From Pleurostoma richardsiae (lineage: Eukaryota; Ascomycota; Sordariomycetes; Calosphaeriales; Pleurostomataceae), in the NCBI GenBank assembly GCA_030052745.1, contig JANBVO010000079.1, forward strand, positions 1 through 64,000: a stretch of DNA of 64,000 nucleotides, written 5' to 3'. Of the stretch, positions 10,795 to 23,310 are shown one piece after another. A model generated the notes under the pieces. It was given only the letters and a program-made list of their open reading frames with translations. It was not told where the DNA came from and made no database searches. Position numbers and translations under genes: made by a program. Numbering within the stretch: the stretch's first letter is position 1; each line of letters begins with the position of its first letter.

Positions 10795-11362
10795 CGTGGA
10801 AGACTAAATGAAAGATATGGTGGAGGACCTAGCAACTGTTATAAGGCCGGCAGGATAGCAACTAAGAGAGATGAAACATACCTACAAGTAACGTGTAAGA
10901 CGAGATTCTCGTGCTTAGTTCCAAGATTTCTATAAGGAATGGATAGCTTAGATAGGTTCAGTGTCGTCTCCTATGATAGCTGCCGAGTCGCTGAGAAGGT
11001 TCTAATCTTATTACCGCTCTACCCAGGTCCTCTAGATACAAGCTGAACCTTACGATTTGACTTTTAACCAAGCCTGTTATACATAAACAGAAGGTGTTGA
11101 TAACATGAAAACATGTTAAATGTGTTAAAATATAACATAAAACTCGATCGGGTCTACCTCCCGTTGCCTTTATATTTCGGCAACCTTGCATCTCGATGAC
11201 ATTTTCTCTAAACCTCTAAGCTCATCTGCGGCGTTACCATTTTCTCTGAGCAACCCAACTCTCTTGAGAAAAGTCTTCCGTATGCTTTGACGCTTGCAAA
11301 TACGCTCCGGCAAGGAGAAGGTAATGAAACAAACCAATCAAACAAAACAGGGAATTCCGTTC
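10795..11362. other. AT-richer intergenic region between convergent genes
   Basis: This is the 3' flank of both the large uncharacterised gene and the MFS gene. It is clearly AT-richer than the surrounding genes. The right part (about 11200-11310) is the segment that recurs in decayed form at 6607-6720. No gene is seen. Confidence 0.6.
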
Positions 11363-13343
11363 TTAAGTCCCAACGTACGGCTCAGGCGTCGCCTTCCGCA
11401 TCACCGGGCTTCGCGGCGCCAGGGAGTCTCTCTTCGCCTCGGCCTCTCTCTCCGACTCGTCCACCAGCGTCGGCGACACCGACCGCCCACCGCTGCCTAG
11501 CCGCTGGTCCACCATGCGCGCGAACCGGTTCCCCTCGAGGGTATGCTCCGTGCCGATCTCCTTGTTCATGTCGAAGTGGCGGATCGCCAGGCTCAGCAGC
11601 AGCGCCAGCCCGCTGACGCCCAGGTACACGGCGAACACCCCGCGGAACCCGGCCACGTACGCGCCCTCGATGCGCCACCGGGTCGCGTCCCCGCGCGGCA
11701 TCGCCAGCAGCCGCGGCACGAAGGCCTCGGCGTCGCGCGCGATGGCGGCCGGCAGGTTCAGGGCGCGCAGCCGGCGCGCCATGACATTCTGGAACGTGGA
11801 CCCGCCGACGCCGACGCCCAGCGCGGTGCTGAAGTGCCGCAGGAAGCCGTACATGGCGGCCGCGGAGCCCTCCTCACCGTCGGCGCACATGGCCTGGCAG
11901 GCGAAGTTCTGGGCGTTGAGGATGGCGCCGTGGCCGAGGCCCAGGACGACGAGTGTGACGACCCAGACGGCCACGCTGGTGTCGCGCCCCCAGGCGACGG
12001 TGGCGCCGCACCCGGCGGTCAGGACGACCCAGCCGACCCAGATGGGGACGCGGAAGTTGTTGAAGCGCGTCACGAGCACGCCAGTTAGGATGGAGCCCGG
12101 GACGAGGGTGAAGGCCACGGGGAAGAGGGCGAGGCCCGTCTTGACGGGGCTGTAGGCGAGGATGGAGAGGAAGTAGAACGGGACGTAGTAGAGCTGACCG
12201 AAGATCTGTTGAGCCATTAGCGGTGCTGCTCGCTGAAGAGAGAGATGGAAGGTGTACGTACCACAAGTCCCTGAGCGGCCGCGCAGAAGAACGTGGCCAC
12301 TGCACTGATGCTGTTGAATAGGCTATGGCGAAGGAAAGGCTCCCTCGCCCCGTATCGCTCCCATGCGTACGTGCCGCCTAGACCGAACGCGCCGATGATA
12401 AGGGGCGCGAGAGTCTGGGCGCTGTTCCAAGGAAACTGCGAGCCACCCCATGAAATGGCGATAAGGAACGAGGTCGCGGACGAGACGAAGATGAAGCCGC
12501 CGATCCAATCGACACGGGCCAGCTTCTCGCCCATCGTCTCCGTCCGGGGTTTGAGCGTCAGCAGGAAAGGGATGGTGGCAAGTCCGAATCCACAGAACGG
12601 GAACATGATATAGAAAACCCATCGCCAGGAAGTATTTTGGGCAATGGCGCCGCCAACGATGGGTCCGATGCAGTTGCCCAGTCCCCAGGCGCCTTGTCTG
12701 TGAAGCGGATATTGGTGAGCTATATTTCCATCGAGAAGATTCGCTGTCGGGGGCAGGGAATACTTACACTGTGCCGTACCACTTTGGTCGGTATCTGAGT
12801 GGCACGATGTCGGTGAAGATGACGAGCGACAGGACGATGATGCCTCCACCACCGATCCCCTGTACCGATCGCCCGGCCAGCAGCACGCCCATAGTGTGTG
12901 CCGAGCAGCACATGGCCGACCCGACAGTGAAGAAGAGGATTGAGGCTACGAGCAGAATAGGGCGCCCGAAAATGTCGCTGATGGCGGCCAGGAAGGGCAT
13001 GGACACGGCATTGGCGAGGAGGTATGCTGTGCCGACCCAGAACCCCTGAGTGGAGTCTCCGCCTAGGTCGATGACGATGCTCTGAACGGGGATATCGTGA
13101 GACACTGGCCGGACAGTCATAGTCAGGGAGTAGTTGGGGGCTTACACTGAGTGAAGTGACAATGATGCAGGCGTCGAGGGCGACCATGAAGGAGACGACA
13201 GAGAGGGTGAGCATGACGAGGAGCTCGTGGGTCGAGGGCTTCCATCCTGGTGCCTCTTCACAAAGAGACTCGTCAACCAGCTCGACGCTGACTGCTGGCT
13301 GCTCGAGCTTCCGCTCCCGGGCGTCTCGGCCGAGGAATCCCAT
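11363..13343 (-). CDS. MFS multidrug/toxin efflux transporter, DHA2 (14-TM) family
   Basis: The model is complement(join(11363..12205, 12262..12697, 12768..13081, 13146..13343)), 596 residues, with all introns 56-71 nt and in frame. A soluble N-terminus is followed by HELLVMLTLSVVSFMVALDACIIV (TM1), then the DHA2-typical FWVGTAYLLANAVSMPF and the loop SDIFGRP. Motif C is seen as QGAWGLGNCIGPIVGGA, then NTSWRWVFYI. About 14 membrane segments are predicted by eye, and the C-terminal tail is hydrophilic. DHA2 proteins export drugs or secondary metabolites by proton antiport at the plasma membrane. No biosynthetic core gene is nearby, so the substrate is unknown. A decayed copy of its 3' end lies 4.6 kb upstream on the same strand. 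Confidence 0.9.
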
Positions 13344-16300
13344 TGTGCGAAGTGCAGCTGGAGTTGAGAGCTGTCGGCGGTGGAGATCATGAGGGTCACT
13401 GGGGGCAGCCGGGCTGGCAGGTATATGCAGGGCGTGAGTGACGTTTCCGGTCGTTACAACGGATCACTTTCTTGTAAGGTGGGTGACGATGTGTCGAGTT
13501 TGAAGAGACGAGGTGGGTGTGTAGTGCTGTGTAAGTAATCACGGCTTGTTGGTGTTGTACGAGTGTTTACTGCAGATGATCGGCCCGGACGATGATGGGA
13601 GGGTCACATCGCCATCTTATATCCTGATGACAGGACGAATCTCACTCCGAGTTCCCGCCATCATGGTAGGTATTCGGGGAGTCTGACACTAGTAGGTGCG
13701 TGTACGGCTTCGCCGTGTCGCGGCCCGGAGTCCAGAAGTGCTTCTCCTTGACCATCTTCACATGCCGTGGGCCTAGACTGCCCAAACAGAAGGAGGCTGA
13801 GACTCGTCTCCACGCACCCAAACCTAGATGAGCGGCCTTCTCGGGCCATGTTTGCGTGCATGCCTGGCATCCAGTCGTCTCCCGCCCTCCCCCAGAGACA
13901 ACAAACCCTCCCCCCACCTCCTAGCCGGACTGAGTGGTCCGGGTGGGGATAAGCCAGTGGTGATAATGAGAGGGAGGCCAGCAGAGCCGCAAAAGGAGCC
14001 GCTGATTCGCTCCCTAAACGATGCCGGCGAGCGGACGACCCGAGGTGACGGCCGCCGCACGCAGCTCCCCGGTCGATCAGTCTGGCATTTAGTGGGAGAC
14101 AGCAGCCAAGGCTATCGCCTAAAGCGTTCTCTTTAGGGCTAGCGGCCGAGGGATGGCTCGTCTACTATTGCCAGATTGCCAAACTGGCCGCAGCCAGTCG
14201 ACGCGGCTGGAGGCTGCTTGCATGCCTTAGCGTGCCAACGGCGCTGCGAGGAGACCCCCCTTCTTCAGCTGACGGGTGGTGCTTTTCCAAGCCCGACGGG
14301 GCCTGATGGCGCGTTGCACAGCCCAAGCACGGAAGTGTCATGCACGTGGCAGGGCAGGGAGCATTTGCCCGGAAGGGAAGATCGCGAAGAAAGAAGACAA
14401 GATTGAATTGATGACCAGCGTCAGGCTGTCAGCACTCTTCTCTCGTCGCCGCCGCCGGGCTTATTGGCGATGACCTCAGTGGCCTGTTATGGACAGACCT
14501 CGGTCACAAGCAGAGTAAAAATAGAAGATAACGCCCTTATGTAATCGCTGTGCCCGCGATATTCTCTATAGGTATGTCAGCTAAGCGGGCGCATTCTCTC
14601 CCGCCAGTCTGATTGCTTGTCATCTCGTCGTGTTGCCACGGTCGGCCCGGGCGCTCAACCGGCTGTTTGCTGGCCCGAAGATTCATGAGAAGAGAAAATG
14701 AGAAAAGAGCGTTGGAAAGGGATGCGCCATGCTGCTCGAGAATGCTAGACACACGGCACCTCAGCAGCTGCATTGTCGAGTGGTCTCAGGCCGGCGCCGC
14801 CGGGTCTAGTGGATCTAGTCCGTCGAGGGGCCGTTGTCTCGGGCGCTCCAGTGGTGAGAGGGCACGACTGACGCACGCCTTGGGAGTGGATAATAGATGC
14901 CAAATAGTGTCGCGGAATGTTTGCGATTTCTGGGCAAGGCTTGCGAAACAGTTTGATTCCGCTGTGTTTAGCGCCCTTCTTCCGCGCCCAGTGAAGATAA
15001 CGTGGGTTGTGGGAGTCTGCCAGAGGCCTCTTGGCGAGCTACTGCCCGTGATCCCTGAGACGGGACGCTACGACCACTTGACGATCAACCCGCGACAGCT
15101 TGGCATTCGGCTTGTTATGGCGGGAGACCGCGGGCATCCTGGAGCGATCGGACCCGGACCCCCTACCGCCGGCCTTCAATCTCGACTATCTACCGCCGAA
15201 TTCCGAATTTCTTGCAATTCGCAAATATTTCCTTACATCTTGATGAACCGCACATTTTGAGCCGCCGTACTCGATGTCTGAGAGGCTCTCTGCTGCCTCC
15301 GAAGCTAGGACATCCCAAAAGGGAAATCTACTCGTGGCGTCCAGCCGTCCCGTTGACTACTGCGTTACTGACACATGGCTTGGCCCATCCCCGAGACGCC
15401 CAAAGCTTAGCCAGGTGAAACAGTTCAAACTGATGCCTCCCTCTGCCTCTTCAGCTTGCAGCCCAGAGATGCGCTAATCCCATCTCTGCGCCCGGCGTGC
15501 TTTAGCCAAAAAGCTTGAATGGCCGTCGCGGCAGATCATTCGCGGTCCAGAACCACCGGCTCCCTTGTGGGCCGCTGGCCAGAAGCCCAGAACGCCGGCT
15601 GAGACACAGCTAGCGGGCGCCTCCCTCAAGCCCTCAGCACGCCTCCTTCACGGCAGCCCGATTGGGAGGAGCGACGGCGACAAGATAACGATCAGGCCAC
15701 GGGTGGGCACGGCGCCATGACCTTCTTTCGGCCGGATCGTCCATAATGCGTAGGGCTGCCAGATGGGTCTTGTCCTATTCGGGATCTGCCACTCCCTCAG
15801 TGAGGCCCCCCTCGACTCCAATGCCATGGTTGACTATGCCCCAAACAGCTGGCCGGGGCCCCTATCTGGATAGGCTTTGCGGAGGATCTACGGCGTGCCC
15901 GAAGCGCGGACCCGGCGCGTAAGGCTGCCTCGTCTGTGCTATTTCCCAGCACTGAGGAATGAAATGGCGCCGTCTCCCAATAGACCACTGACGATTGGAC
16001 TTCAGCACGCGCGTCCTCCGTTGTGTTTACTGCTGCTCGCTTGGAGGAGGCGGAGGTGGACTCAAAATTACTGTACTTCAGGTCTACTTCAGAGGCGTGG
16101 CACAGCATCCAATCGACACTTTGAAAAGTCTGATTCACGGCGGCCGGCAGCAAGCATTGCAACGCGCTCCCAGCCAGGTGCGCTGAAGCACATCCTCTTG
16201 ACCTCTTGGCTGCCTGGCTGGTCAAGAGGCGAATTATTGTCACCCAAGGCCCACCTTGGCGACGGACACTACTTCAAGGAACCATCTAATGTGCTTAGAT

Positions 16301-16439
16301 AGTCTTGTAATGCAAGGTCTCTATCCTTCGCCCTCGAGGTCTTTATTCAAGACTCTAGTGTTGCAACCAGGCTTCCACATCACCTCAAACGAACAAACAG
16401 GCCAAAAGGGCAAAAAAAAAATATAACCAGATTGATGCA
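13344..16439. other. 3-kb gene-poor region upstream of the MFS gene
   Basis: No open frame here has a recognisable domain. The longest (about 14613-15260, plus) is low-complexity and Arg/Gly/Ser-rich, as expected by chance in GC-rich DNA. The left end must include the promoter of the minus-strand MFS gene. No repeat family or further RNA gene was recognised. Confidence 0.5.
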
Positions 16440-16511
16440 TGCCCCCTATAAGAATCGAACTTATTACCTCATCATTACTAGTGATGCGCTCTACCGATGA
16501 GCTAAGAGGGC
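16440..16511 (-). tRNA. tRNA-Thr (anticodon AGU), intronless
   Basis: On the minus strand the 72 nt fold as a cloverleaf. The 7-bp acceptor stem is GCCCTCT with AGGGGGC, including one G-U pair. The D stem is GCTC/GAGC. The 5-bp anticodon stem CATCA/TGATG closes the loop CTAGTAA with anticodon AGT. The T arm is ATAAG-TTCGATT-CTTAT, and the discriminator base is A. Box A (TAGCTCATCGG) and box B (GTTCGATTC) are present. A34 would be edited to inosine to read ACU and ACC. The T stem is AU-rich and so rather weak. Confidence 0.87.
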
Positions 16512-17211
16512 TGAAATGCGCTGCTGGAGGCACGTGATGGTAACGCCGTGTCATCTACTTATCAAGCCGATTCCATAATCGGACGGTGCGACATTGGATC
16601 TCTTTCATTAGACTGCCATCCCAGGAGCACTGTTACTGAAAGCCATCATTACTAAAGCATAGAGACAACTACTAAAACATGCTGAGACACCGATGCGATA
16701 CACGTAGCATGCCCCATCCTAAGCATTTCGTTATACGGTTCGGAATATTGCACTTCTGGTAGCACTTTGCCCAGAACGTACAATGGTGTGCCCATAAAGT
16801 AGATAAAATCAAGGTTGATGTTCCATTGCCTATGGCTGCTAAGGTAAGAGTTTTTGTGCATTCTAGTAGTGTTGTTTAATAGTAACATCGACGCCGATCG
16901 TCCCATCCGTATCGACCCAAGTCCAGATCCAACATGTGGTGCAGAACCACACATCGCCCGCTAAAATAATACCCATGATCCATTGTTGAAATGGCCTAGG
17001 CTGGAAGCAATGATAGCGAGTTAATTATAGTTAAGTTTGACATGTTTACACAAAACGAGCAGCCGGTGCTAGAAATGTTAAGCATGTACATTATCTGCGG
17101 CCCGTTTCTTAAAGGAGATTCTGTGGGAAGTCCTCTCCCTCAGTCCAACGCGTTCTGCGGACGAAAAAGTCAGAATCATCTGTGCATGAGTCAACTGGGG
17201 CTGGGCATAAC
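16512..17211. other. Intergenic region, no gene seen
   Basis: This lies between the tRNA 5' flank and the 3' end of the CCCH zinc-finger gene. It is AT-richer than its surroundings. Only short unsupported open frames are present. Confidence 0.55.
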
Positions 17212-19006
17212 TCACGCAGGCGTAAGCTCCTCCCGAGTCAGGTGCAAGTCGCCCCATTTCGTCTTCGAAAACCTGCAGTCATGGCGGCGAGTGCAGTTCG
17301 GGTCGTGCATGCAGTGGTGGCTCAGGTAGCAGTTGTAGTCATCGCAGCTCGGGCCGTTGGGGCAAGGGCTGGTGCGTGCCTTGTACCGATGGATGGCGAG
17401 CTCGTCGGGCGTGAGCTTGGTGCTGTGGTCCTTGTCGCACTTGTCCGCCCACTTGCAGCTCCCCGTCAGGTAGTAGTCGTTGCAGAAGACTCTGGGCCTG
17501 ATCCTATCGAACTTGGTTTTATACGACTCTTGGGCGGGGGAAAAGCCAGGATGCTTGGCTACGGGGTCCAGACGGTACCCATTCGCGTTGTACTCGATTA
17601 TCTTAGGAATCTTCTTTCTCGCTCCCTTGACGGTCACGTTTTGGTAGCCAGTATCTCCACCTGCTGAAGCATAACTCGGTGGGTATCTGACCGACACGCC
17701 ACCATTTCCGGACAGAGTGACGCTTGCTGTCGCAGGGGACGACTGTGTCGTAGAAGTAGGTGATATAGTTCTCGGCGGCGCTGCCTGAGCAGAGAGACCA
17801 GGTGGAGGGGACTGCGTAGACGCCGGCTCTGACGCCGTTCGGGATGATATGCCTATTGTAGAAGACGGTTTAGGTAACCCAGGTGGAGGAGAGATGAAGT
17901 CGTCAACAGACCGCCTCGGAAGGTTAGATGCCGCTGGCGACTGAGATTGCTGGAGACTTCGCATCTGAAAGGTATGCTTCGTCTCGTTTAGTAGTGGTTC
18001 GGCCCGAAATACATTGTCGAAGCGCGTAATGGGAAGGTTAAGTGATCTAAAGCCAGGCTCTGCTGCCGTTGTCTCGACGAGAACCACTCTTTCGTCCCCA
18101 GCGTGTTCGCGTAGATCATGCAGGTAGCTGTTGTCATGACAGCCAGCAAAGAATACCCTCTTGCACTGAAAATTCTTCATGAAATGGTTCAACATCTCTG
18201 TTGCATGGTTAGCCAGACTCTGATTCCTCTTTGCGAGTGTCAATCTTACTCCTTAGCTTAGAGTCTGCGTTCTCCTTGCCGTGTCCGACGTTGACAAAAT
18301 CAAACTCCCAGCGGCTGTTAGTGAACGTCTCGGCAAAAACCCGCATGTCATCGTCGTATTGGATGACCTTGGACAAACGCAAGGATTTTGCGAGGCCATT
18401 AAGATTAGCGTAGACCCGAACCAGTACCGGGAGGTCCATATATGCCAAAGCCGTAGCTTCTAGATAGTCCTTGACTGCTTGTTTCAGGCGAGAGGCAGCT
18501 TCTACGGCGCCAACTTTGGGGTCTTGGAGCAAACCGTCTAGAAATTTTGCCCCATCACCATCAATAAGAACCACGACGAAACCGTCCCTGTTCTGTGCGC
18601 AGAATCAGCGGAACATGGCGCGGCAGTAGGAGAGGTCAGGGCGAAATACAATGAGCTGCTCCCACTTCTTATTCTTTTCCAGCAAGTCGCGGGCATCCTG
18701 CTGATAGCCCGTGCGGGACCGGGTCTGGTCCTCAAGGTCTAATTTAAGTCGATTAATGACTTTCTCAGAGTCTGCAAGTTTGTCCAACAATTCCTGCGTG
18801 ACATGCCGTTAGCAAGGAAGAACTCGGATAGCGTCTAGGCGTTGGCTTGTATGCAAAGGACAGATGACGCCATGGAGTAGGCCGGGAGCTCCTACGAGTA
18901 TGAGCTGGTTCCTCTCCTGGTCCTTCTCGGCATATTCGTGGAATCGAGCCAATAGGGCTTGCGCCGCCCCGGAAGAACCGTTGCTGCTCATGGCGTCAAG
19001 GGCCAT
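17212..19006 (-). CDS. CCCH zinc-finger protein with N-terminal NYN-like domain
   Basis: The model is complement(join(17212..18197, 18250..18592, 18650..18793, 18896..19006)), 527 residues. A coiled-coil-like N-terminus (AEKDQERNQL, then LLDKLADSEKVINRL) is followed by a globular part beginning FVVVLIDGDGAKF. Its Asp-Gly-Asp and later DFVNVGHGKENADSKLR resemble NYN/PIN-type ribonuclease folds. The C-terminal half is Pro/Ser-rich, then has CCCH fingers: C-x8-C-x5-C-x3-H within VFCNDYYLTGSCKWADKCDKDH, and a run of further Cys/His residues (CPNGPSCDDYNCYLSHHC, CTRRHDCRF). This architecture is common in uncharacterised fungal proteins and suggests RNA binding, perhaps with nuclease activity. The NYN assignment is by appearance only. 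All splice junctions rebuild frame. Confidence 0.82.
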
Positions 19007-19690
19007 TCGCGGCGTGGGAGGACTGCAGCAGATGCCCGACAGCCTTTGTCAACGGCGTCGCAGGTCGGTGGAGGGTCCAGGAGCAGTCCGCCAATCCAGA
19101 TCTGCGGTCCCTTGGTTGATATTTACGAGAAATCTGTGGATTGTTGGCTCTCTGGGATGGGATTCGCAGTCAAGCTCACGTTGGTCTTTTGTGTTTGGTT
19201 TGCTGTGCGACGGTGCTGCCTGAAGAAGCTTTGGAGAAGGTCTGTGCCATAATGCAAAAATCACGTGAGGTCCATATAAGGCAAGGCGCACGAGTGCACG
19301 TAGGGGAGAAGGGCAGGCATTTTGAAACGCGAGTTGCATGGAGCGACCGCTTTGACACGATGCAAAAAGGCATGGATGGATGTTGTTTTGGCGGCTCAAG
19401 GGTGTTTGTGCACTCCCAGCCTTGTAGGGGCAGCTATTGCGCCACCAGACCATTTTTCGCTGAAACCTGAGGCGCCTTAAACTACCTTGGGTAGGTAGGT
19501 ACCTACCTAGGTAATTAGACCAAGCGCCATCCATTCCAAAGAAACGAAAACCAAAGGTGCGCCTAAGCTCCTCAAGGACCTCATATCTCGTCCACGCCGC
19601 CGCGTACTGTCATGCTACCATCCCCGGGAGACCCTTTTCCATCCCGGGTGGAAAAGTATGAATTTCAAGAGCCAGCAGGTCCCATAGACT
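19007..19690. other. Intergenic region with an 18-bp perfect palindrome
   Basis: This region holds the promoter of the CCCH gene and the 3' flank of the small minus-strand gene. At 19492-19509 the sequence TAGGTAGGTACCTACCTA is its own reverse complement, flanked by further TACC/GGTA units. No gene was recognised. Confidence 0.6.
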
Positions 19691-19980
19691 TCAAGCCCTT
19701 GAAGGCGGGAAGTTGATCGCCTTGTCTGTCGTGAGCTCATGCTCTTTCTTACTGCTGTGGGCGAGAGACTTGGAATACTTACAGGTTTCACCCACTCGTC
19801 GTCTGGGAGGGGCTTTGACGGGGCCTTCTTGCTGGCTTGCTGCTTCAGCTCCTCCTTTGCGTCAAAGGAATAGGTAGAGGCCGAATCGCGCGGCAATTGC
19901 GAGAAACCAGAGTTTCCAAAGGAGGAACCCTTGGCGCCCTGGGAGGGCTTCTTGCTGCTGAATGGAAGACCGAACGGCAT
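19691..19980 (-). CDS. Small hypothetical protein (about 75 residues)
   Basis: A start at 19980 gives MPFGLPFSSKKPSQGAKGSS and then a polar, Lys/Ser-rich sequence to DDEWVKP. A good donor (CCT|GTAAGT, exon end 19783) follows. A plausible second exon at 19720..19691 adds AINFPPSRA and a stop, about 75 residues in all. Other acceptors nearby would give a longer tail, so the 3' end is uncertain. No domain, signal peptide or membrane segment is visible. It resembles the short basic Ser/Lys-rich proteins common in fungi, but no function is suggested. Confidence 0.45.
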
Positions 19981-20764
19981 TTTGACTGTTGATTTTGCTT
20001 CCTGAGCCTGGTGATCTGCTGCGTGATTATGTCCGATGTATGGAGAGAGCTGCGATTGGCACTTGATATGGAGGAGAGATGTCTGGTTTAGAGAGCCTCT
20101 CAAGAGATGGACCTTGTCAAATGCGGGTGTCCTCGTTGAAAGGGAAGATGCTTGGATGAGTGAGATGAGTCTTGGCTGATGATGGCGATGGTGATGATGA
20201 TGAGATGACAGGCCTGACGGGCTGGGAGCCCGGACTTATATACATGTTTCTCTCCCTACCTGCCCTACCGACCCTCCGCCATTCCCAAGGCTCGGATCCG
20301 GGAGTCGGGCATGCAACTGTGTTCCTTCTGCCTAGAATTCGGCCGTCAGATCGGATGTCATAACCGTCCGCGACTGACATGCGTAAGTGGAGGGCGCCAA
20401 GCTTGGTCACCATTCGTAAGTGGATACGCAACGGAGTCAGCAGCTAGGCTTGTTGGGGAAGGAGGCCGAGCGCCGAGTTCATCATCCGACTCCGATCTAG
20501 TCCCAATGTGTGTGTCGGACATCGGAGTACGTGATCCTGCCTGCATCTTATCTTTCCCCGGTTCGGAATCCGTCTGCGTCGCACATCACGCACACTCGGA
20601 GCTCTTCGTCTTTCTCTCCTCTTTCTGCATCATTGTACACATCATCCAATGTCGGGCCCGTAGACGATCAATCCGTCACCCTGCGTTACGCTGATGGTGC
20701 CTGCACCCGCACACCAGTTCAGAGAAGGTCTAGGACGCCAAGCAGCTCGGAGTCACCAGCTAGG
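19981..20764. other. Divergent promoter region
   Basis: The small minus-strand gene and the plus-strand Zn2Cys6 gene diverge from here. Pyrimidine-rich tracts are present near 20600-20640. Open frames here are short and unsupported. Confidence 0.5.
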
Positions 20765-23310
20765 ATGTTCAGGACTAGCCACACTGCGGGCGGGATGATT
20801 GTGGACCTCCAGGCCTCGCCGGCGAGTCACACTGTGACTAGCAAATACCGCCGGAATGGAAAACTGCAGTCCTGCGAGCCCTGCAGAAGAAGCAAGCTCC
20901 GATGTGATCATACCGTCCCCGTTTGTCAGCGGTGCATCAAACGCCGGAGGACAGACGAGTGTGTCTATCACCCACACCCACTTACACAGGTTAGTCTCCT
21001 TCGTCACTGCACAAGCTTTCCAACGCTTGCAAATGCTCCGCGTCACACCGCTGGTGGACTTCTTCCTGCTCATTGTCTGAATGTCGTGCTTCGTTCTTCT
21101 TGTTTGCGGCTGTGGAGTGCCTCGTCTCCTTGAAGTGACCCTTCGATTGCATCTTGCTGATATCCCGTCAGTCTCCGCGTCACCGATCACCAGCAATACC
21201 GACGCCATCAGCGTCATCGGCTACTCATGACAGCCCTCAGGCACCGGTTCAGTCGATTGAACCAGTGCTTACAGAATGGCACGTCGCGTCCGTGCCTACT
21301 CTTCCTTTGCAACTGCATCATGACGCGGCGGGCCCAATCCATGTGCATCGAGCCGCGTCGGCTCCTCCGTTAGAATATGCGCGGGAGTCGGGTGCCCGGG
21401 TGAATCCAGGGTTTGTGGGCGATACTTCATACTCATCGATCTTCTCGGAGGGCCTCGGTAATCTCGAGCTGGCCGGCATCGACCTCGAAGCACCTCCTGC
21501 GCAAGCCATGACCATCTCGAATGAGCGCATTGTACGGGGATGTCAGACCCTCTTCTTCTTGAAGGACCGGCACATGGTCAACCGCTTTGTCTCACGCTTC
21601 TATGAGATTAACGAAGACACGGGCGGCATGGGTGGCCAGCTCATGATAAAGGAATGGCTTCAAAAACTATGGATACAGCACGGAGATGTCCTGGTGGGCC
21701 AAACTTGCTTGTCAGGGCACCTGCCAGGGCACCAAGATCCGCAGAAGATCCGAAGACTAAGCGAGCTGATCTGGCGGAACACACAGAAACCCCTGGCCTT
21801 TGACGGAAAGACGACAGCTATGGAGTGGTTGGCTCTGGGCACAGGTCCAAACATCAGATGGGAGGTCATTGGCCTTATCGCCGCAGAAATCGGAATGTGT
21901 GCAACATGCCTAGACCCCTCCGAGCCATTCTTCACCGAGCACAAGGTAACACGGCACGTTCTTTCGAGGAAGATGCTCGAGATCTCCCAAACATGCTTGA
22001 GCTTCTGTCGGGAATGCGAGATGCTGGATGACATGTTCATCTGGCTCCTGCTTGAGAACGCGTGTCTACACAGGGCGGTGAAAGGTGACAGGAGTTACGG
22101 TGCCTACCGGGCGACCGGAGAGGTGAACGATGCCGTCATCTCTATGGGCCTACATCAGGGGAGCAAGCCTAGTTGCAAGGTCCCTTTCTTCCTCGCCGAG
22201 CTTCGCAACAAAGCCTTCCTTGCAGCTTATATCATGGAGGTCGGCCTTGCAACCTTCCTCGGGCGGCCCCCGCGGCTCTCCCATCGCTATTCCTCCTTAG
22301 AGCTGCCGAAAGACCTGTCAGAGAGTCAACTCTTCCTTGAGGGTCCCGAGCTGGAGGCGGCCATCGCCGAGCTGGACGAGAACGGATACAGCAAAGTTGG
22401 CAAGGTACACCGCATGACCTGGATGAGGAGCTGCGCTGGATACGCCCCGAGGCGCGAGGACATCCTCGACTTGGCCCTCGGCAACTACACCTCCGAGGAG
22501 ATACTGCAGCGCGCCGATATGATTCACGCCAAGATGAACGAGCACTGGGCCACGCTCCCGCCTTTTATCGCCAAGGCGCGGTACGAGGACGTCGACTTCG
22601 CCAAGATGCCGCCGCTCGAAATGCTACTCCGCAGCGCGGTGCGGCAGGGCGCGCGCGCCAACGAGCTGCTGCTCCAACGCGTGCTGATCCGCAAGACGGG
22701 CGCCAGCCCCGAGAAGCTCATCAGCACGGCGCGCGAGATCTTCCGCGACATCCTGCAGATCACGCAGCGGCACGACATCACCTCCATGTTCCACGTCGAC
22801 TTCACGAGCCTCCTCGTGGCGCACGGCCTGCGCAGCGGCGCCATCATCGCCGTCGAGCTGCTCAAGCAGGAGCTGCTCCCCGTCTACCCCGAGCGGCCCC
22901 TGCTGCCCAAGAGCCAGACCATCCAGGACCTATCCGTGTTCGCCGCGCGGCTCGGCGCCGTCGACCCCACCGACGGGTCCTTCAGCATGTGCGAGCAGGG
23001 CCGCAAGGTCATCACGCGCATCCTCGACAAGATCCTGACGCCGACGCCAGCCGGCCAGCACCATCCTGCCTGCTGTCGCCAGTCGCAACCGCCGCAGGAG
23101 CAGAGCCACGGGGCCAGGCAGATGGATATCGATGACCCTACGAGCGGTGCTGCTATGGATACAAACTTCGCGGCGCAAGATGTGTCCGCTGCGGTACTGG
23201 GCGACTTTGGTGTTCCTCTCCAAGCTCCCCTGACTTTGGGGCATGATTACGACTTTATGCAGTGGCTCGATAGCGTGGATTGGCAACAGGCGGACACGTG
23301 GAATTACTAG
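20765..23310 (+). CDS. Zn2Cys6 transcription factor with fungal-specific regulatory domain
   Basis: The model is join(20765..20989, 21172..23310), 787 residues, with a 182-nt intron that keeps phase 0. An in-frame ATG at 20795 is an alternative start. The binuclear zinc cluster has Cys at residues 37, 40, 47, 54, 57 and 66 (CEPCRRSKLRCDHTVPVC, then C-x8-C). It is followed by a Ser/Pro-rich linker and a long helical middle homology region, in which FLAAYIMEVGLATFLGRPPRLS is the most typical stretch. The C-terminus is acidic and aromatic (MQWLDSVDWQQADTW), possibly an activation segment. The intron falls just after the zinc cluster. Target genes are unknown, and no obvious pathway gene is adjacent. 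Confidence 0.88.

Noticed and set aside
14613-15260. 215-codon open frame on the plus strand in the gene-poor region
   Set aside because: Composition is Arg/Ser/Gly-rich as expected for chance frames in GC-rich DNA. It has no domain and no extending exons. A different frame at 15121-15243 reads protein-like (PAFNLDYLPPNSEFLAIRKYF) but is only about 50 codons and matches nothing I recognise.
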